DNA of 64,000 nt from JBFWUW01 sp050247075 (GTDB lineage: Bacteria > Planctomycetota > Planctomycetia > Pirellulales > JBFWUW01): the NCBI GenBank assembly GCA_050247075.1, contig JBFWUW010000003.1:109213-173212 (forward strand), read 5' to 3'. Below, piece after piece: positions 42,891 through 51,505 of the stretch. Under the pieces are notes generated by a model. That model was given only the letters and a program-made list of their open reading frames with translations. It had not been told where the DNA came from and made no database searches. A program made the translations under genes and the position numbers. How positions within the stretch are numbered: the stretch's first letter is position 1; each line of letters opens with the position of its first letter.

Positions 42891-43472
42891 ATGGACGAGA
42901 CCTCGGCCAGCCTGCTCGACCGCCTGCGGCTACAGCCCGACGGCGATGCCTGGACGCGCCTGGTGGAACTCTACACGCCGCTGATCCGCGGTTGGCTGGT
43001 GCGGCATGGGCTGCCCCCCCAGGAATGCGACGACGTCGTTCAGGACGTATTGCAGATTGTCGTGCGCCGCGTGCCGGAGTTCCGCCGCCAGCGGACAGGT
43101 TCTTTTCGTACCTGGCTGCGGGCGATTGCCGTCAATTGTTTGCGCGACTTTTGGAAAACGCGGCACGGAGAACCGGCCGCGTCGGGCAACAGCGAGTTTG
43201 CCCAGATGTTGGAGCAACTGGCCGATCCCAACAGCGGGCTGAGCCAGCAGTGGGATCAAGAGCACGACCGCCACGTCTCGCAAAAACTGCTAGAGACGAT
43301 TCGGCCCGCGTTTGAGGCCAGAACCTGGCAGGCCTTCCAAAGGGTGGCCATCGACGGAGCCTCGGCCGATCAAACGGCCGCCGAATTGGGCATCTCCGTG
43401 AACGCGGTCTTCATCGCCAAGTCGCGGGTCTTAAACAGGTTGCGCCAAGAAGCCCAGGGCTTGGTGGACTAA
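42891..43472 (+). CDS. ECF-type sigma factor next to a kinase gene
   Basis: 193 residues from ATG 42891; the open frame to 42849 is unlikely to be used. Region 2: WTRLVELYTPLIRGWLVRHGL, QECDDVVQDVLQIVVRRVP, FRTWLRAIAVNCLRDFWK. Region 4 is ATWQAFQRV-like (RTWQAFQRVAIDGASADQTA) with AELGISVNAVFIAKSRVLNRL as the helix-turn-helix. This form, with LYxPLIRxWLxRxGL, is typical of planctomycete ECF factors linked to Ser/Thr kinase genes. The kinase-PfpI gene follows after 140 bases. Confidence 0.92.
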   Translation: MDETSASLLDRLRLQPDGDAWTRLVELYTPLIRGWLVRHGLPPQECDDVVQDVLQIVVRRVPEFRRQRTGSFRTWLRAIAVNCLRDFWKTRHGEPAASGNSEFAQMLEQLADPNSGLSQQWDQEHDRHVSQKLLETIRPAFEARTWQAFQRVAIDGASADQTAAELGISVNAVFIAKSRVLNRLRQEAQGLVD

Positions 43473-43577
43473 CCGCCCAGCCAGGCAAACCGCAAAACCT
43501 CGCGAAATTCTCAATTTTGCCTGAAAGATCGCCCCTCATCCCGCCATTCCTTTAATAATAGGAACAAAGCCCCTCGG

Positions 43578-43610
43578 CATTCGTCACCCGACACTCCGCA
43601 TCCAACATTC
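43578..43610 (+). repeat. ATTCGTCACYCGACAYTC-type start-proximal repeat, copy 1
   Basis: Words ATTCGTCACCCGACACTCCG and ACATTC end 2 bases before the kinase ATG. The reverse complement of the same wording is found at 51501-51533. Confidence 0.65.
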
Positions 43611-43612
43611 CC

Positions 43613-45766
43613 ATGCCTCAACTCAAAACTCATCCAGATTCCGCGCGGCTGGCCGCTTTTATGCAGGGCCGGCTCGATCCGCTCGCCCAGGCCGAAGTGG
43701 AGCAGCATGTCGAATCGTGCGACGATTGCTGCCGACTGCTGCGCGACGTGCCCGACGACACGTTGGCCGCTTCGTTGCGCGTGGCGGGCGGGGCCGAGAC
43801 GATGTGCCTCGACGATTCTAACCCCTCGACCGCGCCGGCCACGAACCGCCAACCACAGATTGGCACGCCGGCCAAGGGGGATATTCCACGGGAATTGTTG
43901 AACCACCCTCGTTACCGCGTGGTGCGTCAACTGGGCCAAGGGGGCATGGGCGTGGTCTACCTGGCGGAACACCGCCTGATGGACCGCATGGTGGCCTTGA
44001 AGGTCATCAACCAGCGGCTGCTGAGCAGCCCGACGGCGCTGGAGCGGTTTATGCTGGAAGTCAAAGCGGCCGCGCGGCTGTCGCATTCGGCGATTGTCAC
44101 CGCCCACGATGCCGAGCAGGCGGGCGAACTGCATTACCTGGTGACGGAGTACGTGGATGGCGTCAGCCTGCACGAACATGTCGCCCGCAAGGGCCCGCTG
44201 CCCGGCCCGTTGGCTTGCAGCCTGATCCGCCAGGCGGCCCAAGGGCTGCAACACGCCAGCGACAAAGGCATGGTCCATCGCGATATCAAGCCGCAGAACC
44301 TGATGGTCACGCGGAAGGGGCAGGTGAAGATTCTGGACTTCGGCCTGGCGCGGTTGGCCCACCAACAAGCCGAAACGCTGCCCGGTGAGGAAGCACCCGC
44401 CGCCGACGACGGTGACCGGGGGCTGACGCTGGATGGCGTTGTCCTGGGGACGCCCGACTACATTGCACCGGAGCAGGTCAGCAATTCGCGCACGGTCGAT
44501 AGCCGGGCCGACATCTACAGTTTGGGCTGCACGTTCTATTTTCTGCTGACCGGCAAGACGCCTTTCACGGGTGGATCGGCCATTGAAAAGGCGATGGCCC
44601 ACTTGCGCTCGTCGCCACGGCCGCTGGAACAATTCCGCCCCGATCTGCCGGCCGAAGTAAAGGCGATCGTCGAGCGGATGATGGCCAAGAACCCGGCCGA
44701 CCGCTTTCAAACGCCGGGTGAGGTGGCCCAGGCGCTGACACCGTTCATCAAGGCAGCCAAGTCGGCGGCGGAAGCCGGTTCGCTCGCGGCAAGCAGCAGC
44801 CTTTCACCCCATAACCACTTGGCAACGCAGGAGAACGCGGGTCTGGAACCCGCCGCGCAACCGCTCGAAGATCTGCTGGCGGCCTATCCGCTGCCTGGGC
44901 AAACGCAGCCGGGCTATGGCTTCTCGCAACCGTTTGCTGGCGGCAACCCGCTCGGTCTGCAAGCCTCGCCGCGCGGCGACTGGCAGCGTTCGCTGCGGCG
45001 GCACCGTCGGGTGTTGGCGTTTGGCGGGGGGGGCGCGGCCTTTCTGCTGGCCGTGGTTTGCGCTTGGTCGATGTGGGGCGGCGGTGGCGGCAAATCGCCC
45101 AACGGCCAAGTGGCCATGAATTCCCCAGTCGGCCAACAGGCGAGTGATCGCGATACGTGGCCCGCGGAAGCCCAAGTGAGAAGAAACGGCATGGCCGGCA
45201 CTGCCGCTGCCACCGATGCGCCCGATGTCTTGTTAGTGATTCCCCACAATGGCTTTTGGTGGGCCGACTACGAACCGATTCACCGCGTGCTGGACGACGC
45301 CGGCATCAAGGTCGTGATTGGATCATCTGTCACGGGACTGGCTTATCCGTACAAGGATGAACCGGGGGCCACCCAAGTCCTGGCCGAAGTTGACCTGGAA
45401 CATGCCGACCCACAAGCCTACGACGCCGTAGTGTTCATCGGCGGCAACGTGGAGGAGTTCATCAACCCAGCCACCGGCTTGCCCGCGGCGAAACGCCTGA
45501 TGGAGCGGATGTTGGAAGAAGGCCGCTGGGTGACGGGCATGTGCGTGGGCACGGCTGTGCTGTACAAGGCGGACATACTCCGCGACCGCGATGCCGTGGC
45601 CAACACCAATATCCCACGGCAGTTGCTGGAGGAATCGAACGGAGTGCGTTGGAGTTGGGAACCGCACGAGCATGTCATCGTGTCGGGCAAGGTCGTCACC
45701 GGCGGCAGCTACGAACACGCCGAGGAATTCGCCCACAAGCTGGTGGAGTTGCTGAACAAACAGTGA
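43613..45766 (+). CDS. Zinc-finger / Ser-Thr kinase / transmembrane / DJ-1-PfpI fusion
   Basis: 717 residues. Residues 1-60 carry His7, then H32-x3-C36-x2-C39, the pattern of the zinc-binding anti-sigma (zf-HC2) module. The kinase domain covers about 100-380: LGQGGMGVVY, Lys130 (VALKV), HRDIKPQN with Asp224, DFG at Asp242, GTPDYIAPEQ. A linker, then a membrane segment near 465-490 (GGGGAAFLLAVVCAWSMW). Residues about 538-717 form a DJ-1/PfpI-type domain (DVLLVIPHNGFWWADYEP, VVFIGGNVEEF) with nucleophile Cys644 in GMCVGTAVL; the usual His after Cys is a Val. The PfpI part should lie outside the cytoplasm. Together with the ECF factor upstream this may form a sensing unit; that is inference. 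Confidence 0.88.
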   Translation: MPQLKTHPDSARLAAFMQGRLDPLAQAEVEQHVESCDDCCRLLRDVPDDTLAASLRVAGGAETMCLDDSNPSTAPATNRQPQIGTPAKGDIPRELLNHPRYRVVRQLGQGGMGVVYLAEHRLMDRMVALKVINQRLLSSPTALERFMLEVKAAARLSHSAIVTAHDAEQAGELHYLVTEYVDGVSLHEHVARKGPLPGPLACSLIRQAAQGLQHASDKGMVHRDIKPQNLMVTRKGQVKILDFGLARLAHQQAETLPGEEAPAADDGDRGLTLDGVVLGTPDYIAPEQVSNSRTVDSRADIYSLGCTFYFLLTGKTPFTGGSAIEKAMAHLRSSPRPLEQFRPDLPAEVKAIVERMMAKNPADRFQTPGEVAQALTPFIKAAKSAAEAGSLAASSSLSPHNHLATQENAGLEPAAQPLEDLLAAYPLPGQTQPGYGFSQPFAGGNPLGLQASPRGDWQRSLRRHRRVLAFGGGGAAFLLAVVCAWSMWGGGGGKSPNGQVAMNSPVGQQASDRDTWPAEAQVRRNGMAGTAAATDAPDVLLVIPHNGFWWADYEPIHRVLDDAGIKVVIGSSVTGLAYPYKDEPGATQVLAEVDLEHADPQAYDAVVFIGGNVEEFINPATGLPAAKRLMERMLEEGRWVTGMCVGTAVLYKADILRDRDAVANTNIPRQLLEESNGVRWSWEPHEHVIVSGKVVTGGSYEHAEEFAHKLVELLNKQ

Positions 45767-45780
45767 TTCAGTGATTCGAC
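45763..45780 (+). repeat. Short direct repeat at the kinase 3' end
   Basis: CAGTGATT is doubled (about 45763-45778) across the stop codon. No hairpin. Possibly a further family of wordy repeats, seen only once here. Confidence 0.35.
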
Positions 45781-45896
45781 AGGTCAAGCTGGGACAGGCG
45801 GAAATCGCCTTCCCATTGAGACACGGTTTGTCCGCGATTTTCCCACCATGGCCGCCTGAACGCGAGGATGGCGGGACATCGCCACCCGCGTCTTCG

Positions 45897-46382
45897 TTAC
45901 GACTCCTGAATCGGATCGCGCCGCCGCAGAAAATGGACGCTGCCTTCCAGCAGATCGTCTTGCACGGGATGCATGCGCACTACCCTGGCTACTAGCCACA
46001 TGATCTCACCATCGGGACGCCCCAACCCCACGCTTATTTCTTCATTGGGCCGCAAGAGCCGCATGATTTCCAGTTCGGAGGGTTGGTCGCCTTCCCCCAC
46101 CGGCAGCAGTTTTGTTCCGCAAATAAAACTGACACCACCGCGAGACAGATCCCGCCCCCACACCCGAAAAGATAACAGCTCTGGCTGTTCTCCGCTCGCG
46201 GCCGGTCGTGTGCAGGCCACGACAGGATTGCCGTAAAAGTCCAATCTTTCTGCCCCGCGTTTCTCGTGCTGCCGATAGTCCGCCACTCCTTGGCGCAAGG
46301 CTTCCAGGCAGCGGAGGAATGTCTCGTCCGACACGCCGTAACGGTGGGTCGTCTTGAAAGTGGCCGTGGCCGTCAATGTCAT
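45897..46382 (-). CDS. PilZ-domain protein
   Basis: 161 residues. An N-terminal helical part (ETFLRCLEALRQGVADYRQH) is followed by the c-di-GMP-binding signature: R42-GAE-R46 (RxxxR) and D78-LSRGG (D/NxSxxG). The rest is a beta-barrel with LVARVVRMHPVQDDLLEGSVHFL. It probably senses cyclic-di-GMP, but the output partner is not evident. It lies 130 bases downstream of the kinase gene on the opposite strand, convergently. Confidence 0.85.
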   Translation of the reverse strand: MTLTATATFKTTHRYGVSDETFLRCLEALRQGVADYRQHEKRGAERLDFYGNPVVACTRPAASGEQPELLSFRVWGRDLSRGGVSFICGTKLLPVGEGDQPSELEIMRLLRPNEEISVGLGRPDGEIMWLVARVVRMHPVQDDLLEGSVHFLRRRDPIQES

Positions 46383-46597
46383 GGCTTATCGCGATGCACG
46401 CCTCATAGGACTTTGGTAGTCGCCGCCCCCACCGCAACTATAGAACCCGGCTTGCGCCGCTTGGCTGAAATGGCCTAAAAAAGAACTTGCGTTCCCGGAC
46501 GGCATGCCGAGAGTAATTGATGCAATCGCGCCAACGGTTACAAACGGTTGCCTCCGGCGCGCGAGTGCCTCAATTTCCGCCTGGATCACGGCGCCGC

Positions 46598-46603
46598 TAT
46601 AAT
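46598..46603 (+). promoter_or_regulatory. Candidate -10 box (TATAAT) for gcvT
   Basis: Perfect TATAAT in GCCGCTATAATCGC, 40 bases before the gcvT ATG. No -35 match at 17 bases; no glycine riboswitch seen upstream. Confidence 0.45.
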
Positions 46604-46642
46604 CGCGCGACATACTGTCAGCCCTACTCGAAGAAGGCTCCT

Positions 46643-47761
46643 ATGAACATTGCCCCCCAGAAAACGCCCCTGCACGATTGGCATGCCGCTCATGGCGGCC
46701 GCATGGTGGACTTTGCCGGCTGGATGATGCCGGTTCAGTACGGGTCGATCGTGGCCGAGCATCACGCCACGCGTAAGGCCGCCGGGTTGTTCGATGTCTC
46801 GCACATGGGCCGCATACGATTCGACGGGCCGGGCGCGGCCACTTACCTAGATGGCATTTTGACACGCAACGTGGCCAAACTGTCACCCGGCCAGGTGCGG
46901 TATTCACTCATCACCAACGAAGCCGGCGGCATCTTGGACGACGTGCTTATCTCTCGTCTGGCCGATGCGGCGGGCGGCACCTATTACATGCTGGTCGTCA
47001 ACGCGAGTAATCGTCCCAAGATTTTGGACTGGCTGAAATCGCATCCGCCGGAAGCGGCCCAGGGCCCGGTGGAAATCAGCGATTTGACCAACCTCTGGGC
47101 CATGATCGCCGTGCAAGGGCCGCTGGCGCTCGGTTTGCTGGAACCATTCGCCTATGCCGAACTGGCCAGCATGAAATACTACTCGGCGGTCGAAACCCGC
47201 ATTGCCGGGCATGGCGGTATCGTCAGCCGGACGGGCTATACCGGCGAGGACGGGTTTGAACTCATTGTCGGTTCCGCCGTGGCCGACAGCATTTGGAGCT
47301 CCCTGCTGGAAAAAGGGGCTGCCGACGGCGTACTGGCCGCCGGCCTGGGTTGCCGCGATACCCTCCGGTTGGAATCCGCCATGCCGCTATACGGACACGA
47401 ACTGTCAGAAGCCATCGACCCATTCGCGGCGGGGTTGGGTTTTGCCGTCGATTTGAAGAAAGGCCCGTTCCCTGGGCGCGACCAGCTACAGAAGTTTTCC
47501 GAACTCCCGAATCTGCCCCGTCGCGTGGGCCTGGTATTGAACGGCAAACGCATCGCCCGCGAAGGGGCCGAGGTTCTTGCCAATGGACAAAAAATCGGAC
47601 ATGTCACCAGCGGAACGTTCAGTCCAACGCTGGAGAAGTCGATCGCCATGGGCTACCTTCCGGCGGAACTCGGCATCCCCGGTACGCCCGTGGAGATTGA
47701 CATCCGCGGCAAGACGGAGGGAGCGACCGTGGTGGAACTGCCGTTCTACAAGAGGAAGTGA
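46643..47761 (+). CDS. gcvT: Aminomethyltransferase (glycine cleavage T protein)
   Basis: 372 residues from ATG 46643, preceded by GAAGG; in-frame starts upstream are not supported. Family signs: TPLHDWHAAHGGRMVDFAGWMMPVQY at the N-terminus, AGLFDVSHMGRIRFDG, RYSLITNEAGGILDDVLI with the catalytic Asp, SRTGYTGEDGFEL, and the C-terminal barrel with GHVTSGTFSPTLEKSIAMGYL. It moves the methylene group of glycine, held on the H protein, to tetrahydrofolate and frees ammonia. gcvH and gcvP are not in the window, which is unusual for this operon but possible in planctomycetes. Confidence 0.93.
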   Translation: MNIAPQKTPLHDWHAAHGGRMVDFAGWMMPVQYGSIVAEHHATRKAAGLFDVSHMGRIRFDGPGAATYLDGILTRNVAKLSPGQVRYSLITNEAGGILDDVLISRLADAAGGTYYMLVVNASNRPKILDWLKSHPPEAAQGPVEISDLTNLWAMIAVQGPLALGLLEPFAYAELASMKYYSAVETRIAGHGGIVSRTGYTGEDGFELIVGSAVADSIWSSLLEKGAADGVLAAGLGCRDTLRLESAMPLYGHELSEAIDPFAAGLGFAVDLKKGPFPGRDQLQKFSELPNLPRRVGLVLNGKRIAREGAEVLANGQKIGHVTSGTFSPTLEKSIAMGYLPAELGIPGTPVEIDIRGKTEGATVVELPFYKRK

Positions 47762-47839
47762 ACGAAAGTTGTGTTTGGTTTCCGCGAGGCGTAGAGTAGG
47801 AACTCACCAAGCTGTTCAACCTGGCTTCAGGGATCCGTC

Positions 47840-49297
47840 ATGATGCAACGCCCATACTGCATTAAAGTACTCATGCTCCCGATCGTTTGGTTGCTAGCCG
47901 CGTTTGTCGCCCATGTGCCATTTGCCGTCCGTGCGGAGGACTGGCCGCAGTTTCGCGGCATGAACGCCTCGGGCTTGTCGTTGGAAAGCAGCAATTTGCC
48001 GACGGAGTTTTCCACCGAACAAAACTGCCGTTGGTCAGTGGAGTTGAAAGAGGGAATCGCCTCGCCGATCATTTCCGCCGGCCGCGTATTTGCCACGGAA
48101 ATGAGCGGCCCCGGCACGTTTGCCGTGCTGGCCTTTGATGCCGCCGAAGGCAAGCCGCTGTGGCGGCAAGAATTTGAAACCGGCCCGCTACCGACCTTGA
48201 TGCCCCCCAACGTCCCCGCTTCGTCCACGCCCGCCAGCGATGGCACAAAGGTTTACGTCCATTTTTGCACCTTGGGGATGCTGGCCCTGGATGCCGCGAC
48301 GGGTGAAGTCGTCTGGAAGCGGCCCCTGCCAGAGGCGTTCTACCTCATGGCCTGGGGCGACGCCAACTCGCCCATCGTTTACGACGATCTGGTGATTTAC
48401 AACCAGGACGATGACCTGGCTCCGTTCCTGATTGCCTTGGACAAGCAAACGGGCGAGGTCCGCTGGCGAACCCCGCGGCCCGACATGTTGGCCGGCTATA
48501 GCGTGCCGGTCCTTTGCACCGCGGGAGGCCGCACCGACGTGGTAATCGCCGGGACAGGCAAGCTCAAGGGTTACGACCCCGCGACGGGCAAGGAACGCTG
48601 GACCTGCAACACGCTGGTCCGCACGATGATGACCTCGCCGGTCGTCCACGACGACACCATTTATGTCTCGGTGCAAAGCTACGGCGACTCCAGCCGCTTG
48701 CTGAAATTCGCCTTGCTGGAATGGAAAGATACCAACCAGGATGCCAAGCTCGCCAAGAGCGAAGTCCCTGAGGCCTTCTGGAAGAAGTTTGACGCGGGCG
48801 ATACCGACGGCGACGGTTTTCTGGTCGATAAAGAGATCGACACGGCCTTTCAATCGCCCGACAATCTGGTGGGGGGCGGCAGCATCGTGCAAGCCATTCG
48901 CGGCGGCGGCGAGGGTAATGTCACCAAGACGCACGTCCGTTGGTCGCTGGAGAACAAGGCTTCCTCCAACATCGCTTCGCCCTTGTGGACGAACGGGCGG
49001 CTGTTCGTCGTCAAGCAAAGCGGCCTGAGCAGTTGCTTCGATGCCGAAACCGGGACGGCCCATTGGATGCTCAAACGAATTGACAACTTAGGCAACTACT
49101 ACGGCTCCCCCGTCGCCGCGGACGGCAAGATTTTCGTGCCGGGAGAGAACGGTTTTGTTGTCGTGCTGAAAGATGGCCCAAAGAAAGAAGTGCTGGCCAT
49201 CAACGACCTGGCCGACCCGCTGATTGCCACACCGGCCATTGCCGATGGCCGGTTGTACTTTCGCACATCGCGGCGATTGTTATGCATTGGAAACTGA
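47840..49297 (+). CDS. Exported PQQ-type beta-propeller with two EF-hand loops
   Basis: 485 residues (ATG 47843 is an alternative). Signal peptide (IVWLLAAFVAHVPFAVRAE) then EDWPQFRGMNASG, the planctomycete WPQFRG start. Propeller blades are marked by ALDAATGEVVWKRP, ALDKQTGEVRWRTP, GYDPATGKERWTC and FDAETGTAHWML, giving a BamB-like eight-bladed form. Two EF-hand loops are inserted between blades: residues 297-308 (DTNQDAKLAKSE) and 321-332 (DTDGDGFLVDKE), both with the Asp/Asn-x-Asp-x-Asp...Glu pattern of calcium ligands. Periplasmic or surface; role unknown. A tandem hairpin repeat follows. Confidence 0.88.
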   Translation: MMQRPYCIKVLMLPIVWLLAAFVAHVPFAVRAEDWPQFRGMNASGLSLESSNLPTEFSTEQNCRWSVELKEGIASPIISAGRVFATEMSGPGTFAVLAFDAAEGKPLWRQEFETGPLPTLMPPNVPASSTPASDGTKVYVHFCTLGMLALDAATGEVVWKRPLPEAFYLMAWGDANSPIVYDDLVIYNQDDDLAPFLIALDKQTGEVRWRTPRPDMLAGYSVPVLCTAGGRTDVVIAGTGKLKGYDPATGKERWTCNTLVRTMMTSPVVHDDTIYVSVQSYGDSSRLLKFALLEWKDTNQDAKLAKSEVPEAFWKKFDAGDTDGDGFLVDKEIDTAFQSPDNLVGGGSIVQAIRGGGEGNVTKTHVRWSLENKASSNIASPLWTNGRLFVVKQSGLSSCFDAETGTAHWMLKRIDNLGNYYGSPVAADGKIFVPGENGFVVVLKDGPKKEVLAINDLADPLIATPAIADGRLYFRTSRRLLCIGN

Positions 49298-49302
49298 CCT
49301 GT

Positions 49303-49357
49303 CTGTAGGAAGCGATTCCATCGCCGATCGACTGTAGGAGGCGTTTCCAACGCCGAT
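49303..49357. repeat. Tandem CTGTAGGA-type repeat with hairpins
   Basis: Two 26-base copies (49303-49328 and 49332-49357; period 29) of CTGTAGGARGCGNTTCCAN-type wording, each with an internal short palindrome (GCGATTCCATCGC; GGCGTTTCCAACGCC). Confidence 0.8.
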
Positions 49358-49362
49358 TTTTT
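49340..49362 (+). terminator. Weak rho-independent terminator in the CTGTAGGA repeat
   Basis: A 6-bp stem GGCGTT/AACGCC with a 3-base loop, then GA and six T (49357-49362), 43 bases after the PQQ gene. The stem is short, so termination may be partial and the next gene could be read through. Confidence 0.5.
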
Positions 49363-49381
49363 CGCCTTCAGGGTAAAACTC

Positions 49382-51505
49382 ATGCTTACGCCTCTTCGCA
49401 TCGGACTTGGAGTCGTTCTGATCGGCTGGCTGGCTTCATCCGCCGTGGCTGGGCCAGCGGTGAATGTGGTCATCGGACCACAACCGCCGGACCTCGTTAA
49501 GCTAGCCGCTGATGAAATGTCCGATCAGTTGCAAAAGCTGTTCGAGGCCGAAGTCGAAATCACGGCCAAGCCGGTGGAAGGGGCCAAGAATGTGATCCTG
49601 TTGGGGAATCCCCAGACCAACCCCACGCTAGCTCAACGCATTGGCAACTTTTGGCCTGAATTGACCGACCAAGGAATCGTTGTCCGCTCGTTCGGCCTGG
49701 GCGATGGCCAGTCGGCGCTGGCGGTAGGAGGCGGCAGCCCGGCCGCTACATTGTGGGCCGCCTATGAACTAGGGCGGCAATTTGGCATTCGCTATCTGCT
49801 GGCCGGCGACCTGATGCCGATCGAGCAACCGGAGTTTCGCCTTGGCGATTTCAATCTGCTGCTAGAACCGACGATGCGGACGCGCGGATGGCAAATCATG
49901 GACCTCTCACCCGAGGGCTACGGCGGTTGGGGCGCGGACGATTATCGAAAATTATTCCGCCAACTGGCCAAGCTCAAGTTCAACCGCCTGCAAGTCGTGG
50001 CACCGGTGCTGGCGCAGGCCCCCCTCATACGCTACGAATACCAAGGAAGCAGCAACACCGACAAGCCGTTGCTCGACTTTCCACGTTTGAAAGTCGATGG
50101 CGATACGGCCGGCAGGCGTGCCTTTGCCGGAGCCAAGGAGTACGTCAATCCGGAATTTGCCGCAGCCGAATCCAATGACGACCGTTTGGCCGCGGGGACC
50201 ACGCTTTTGCAACAAGTCATCGACGCCGGTCACGAGCTTGGTTTCTCGGTTTTATTGGAGGTTTCGCCCGCCGCGCATGGCGATACGCAACCAATGTTTC
50301 TCGATCTGCGTGGGGCGAACCAGGACGAGGACGACGAGGCACTCCCCCCTGGTTGGATCGAGCCCGACGCGGATGAATTCTCTTTGGCCTCCGCCAAACT
50401 GCTGGCCTACGTCAAACTCTACCCAGCGCTCGACGGAATCGTGCTGTCGGGAAGGCATGCGGCACAGCATTGGCAGCACGCTAAGACTCGTAAGGCAGCC
50501 TGGCTAACGGCGAGTGACGGGCTTCTGGTATCTGCCACCACCAGAGCGGCCGGCAGATTGGGAAGGCCCCTCAGGATAATCGGCCTTCCAACCGGTATGG
50601 ACGAAGGCCAGACCGATTTTCCAATCGACCGCGGCGACCCGCTCGCCATCGCCGTCAGCGGTTACTCCAGCGATGCCGATCCGCGGGCCATCGGCTTCGG
50701 GCGTTCCGATTACAACGAGCTCCCCAAGCTTCTCCATCCGCAAGGTCCACGCGGAATTTGCCGGGTAACACTCTACCCCGTGGACGACTTCCTTCCCGCC
50801 GCCGCGCATGGCTACCTGGGGGGCGTTCTCAAGGAACTGCAAGGCAAGCAGTGGGACGGCATCCTGCTTCGTATGGTGGTGCCGGGCGACTACTCCGTGG
50901 CGGCAGATGCCATTTCGCAGGCGGCATTTGGGTCAAAATTGGCCTTTGGCGAGAACTTGCGGCAAACATTTCTCGCTACTGCCGGCAGCCAAGACGTCGC
51001 CGACCGTTGCATGGCCGCTTACGACCTCGCCGAGCGGGCCGACATGCTGGGGCCCAACATTCAGCCAGACATCCTGGGCAGTGCCGGGTTGTATCTACGG
51101 CGGCTGCGGCAAAATGGACATCGCATCCCTGTCAACGCTCACAGAATAGCTGAAAAGCGCGACCTGTACACCAAGGCGACCGACGAATTCTTCCGCGCCC
51201 ACGACGGCTGCCACCCCCAAGCCCGTCCCATGTTGTATTACCACTGCAAGCGGGGCGAGTTCTCTATTCACTTTCTCAACTTCGTCGAAGCAATGCTCGC
51301 TGCGGAAACCGCCAAAGCCAAGGGCCAAGCCGAGGAGCGCGCCGCGCAGTTGCAGAAGGCCCTGGAGAGCATCTATAACGCCTGCAACTCTCTCAGTGAG
51401 GTCGCCCGCGACCCCAGCGACCGCGGCCTGATCGCCCTCCTCAACGAACAAGCTTACCGGCCTTTGAAGAAGATCATCGAAGAAGAAGAGGAAGAGGAGG
51501 AATGA
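49382..51505 (+). CDS. Exported glycosidase-like protein, unknown family
   Basis: 707 residues. Signal peptide (IGLGVVLIGWLASSAVAG). The next part (about 25-130) has VIGPQPPDLVKLAADEMSDQL and ILLGNPQTNPTLAQ, like the N-terminal alpha/beta domain of GH20, GH67 and GH84 enzymes, with the typical ADEMxxxLxKL. From about 160 the pattern MRTRGWQIMDLSPEGYGGWG, then RQLAKLKFNRLQV is that of a TIM barrel start. I cannot see catalytic carboxylates with confidence. The C-terminus is helical and ends in eight consecutive Glu. A sugar-cleaving role is likely but not sure; it precedes a zinc hydrolase and an SDR on the same strand. Confidence 0.65.
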   Translation: MLTPLRIGLGVVLIGWLASSAVAGPAVNVVIGPQPPDLVKLAADEMSDQLQKLFEAEVEITAKPVEGAKNVILLGNPQTNPTLAQRIGNFWPELTDQGIVVRSFGLGDGQSALAVGGGSPAATLWAAYELGRQFGIRYLLAGDLMPIEQPEFRLGDFNLLLEPTMRTRGWQIMDLSPEGYGGWGADDYRKLFRQLAKLKFNRLQVVAPVLAQAPLIRYEYQGSSNTDKPLLDFPRLKVDGDTAGRRAFAGAKEYVNPEFAAAESNDDRLAAGTTLLQQVIDAGHELGFSVLLEVSPAAHGDTQPMFLDLRGANQDEDDEALPPGWIEPDADEFSLASAKLLAYVKLYPALDGIVLSGRHAAQHWQHAKTRKAAWLTASDGLLVSATTRAAGRLGRPLRIIGLPTGMDEGQTDFPIDRGDPLAIAVSGYSSDADPRAIGFGRSDYNELPKLLHPQGPRGICRVTLYPVDDFLPAAAHGYLGGVLKELQGKQWDGILLRMVVPGDYSVAADAISQAAFGSKLAFGENLRQTFLATAGSQDVADRCMAAYDLAERADMLGPNIQPDILGSAGLYLRRLRQNGHRIPVNAHRIAEKRDLYTKATDEFFRAHDGCHPQARPMLYYHCKRGEFSIHFLNFVEAMLAAETAKAKGQAEERAAQLQKALESIYNACNSLSEVARDPSDRGLIALLNEQAYRPLKKIIEEEEEEEE

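Noticed and set aside
43511..44710. Antisense open frame of 399 codons over the kinase-PfpI gene
   Set aside because: Shadow frame: no motif, composition mirrors the kinase codons, and the sense gene has clear catalytic residues.
46383..46642. Possible glycine riboswitch before gcvT
   Set aside because: No conserved glycine-aptamer elements could be recognised in the leader; only a TATAAT box is evident.
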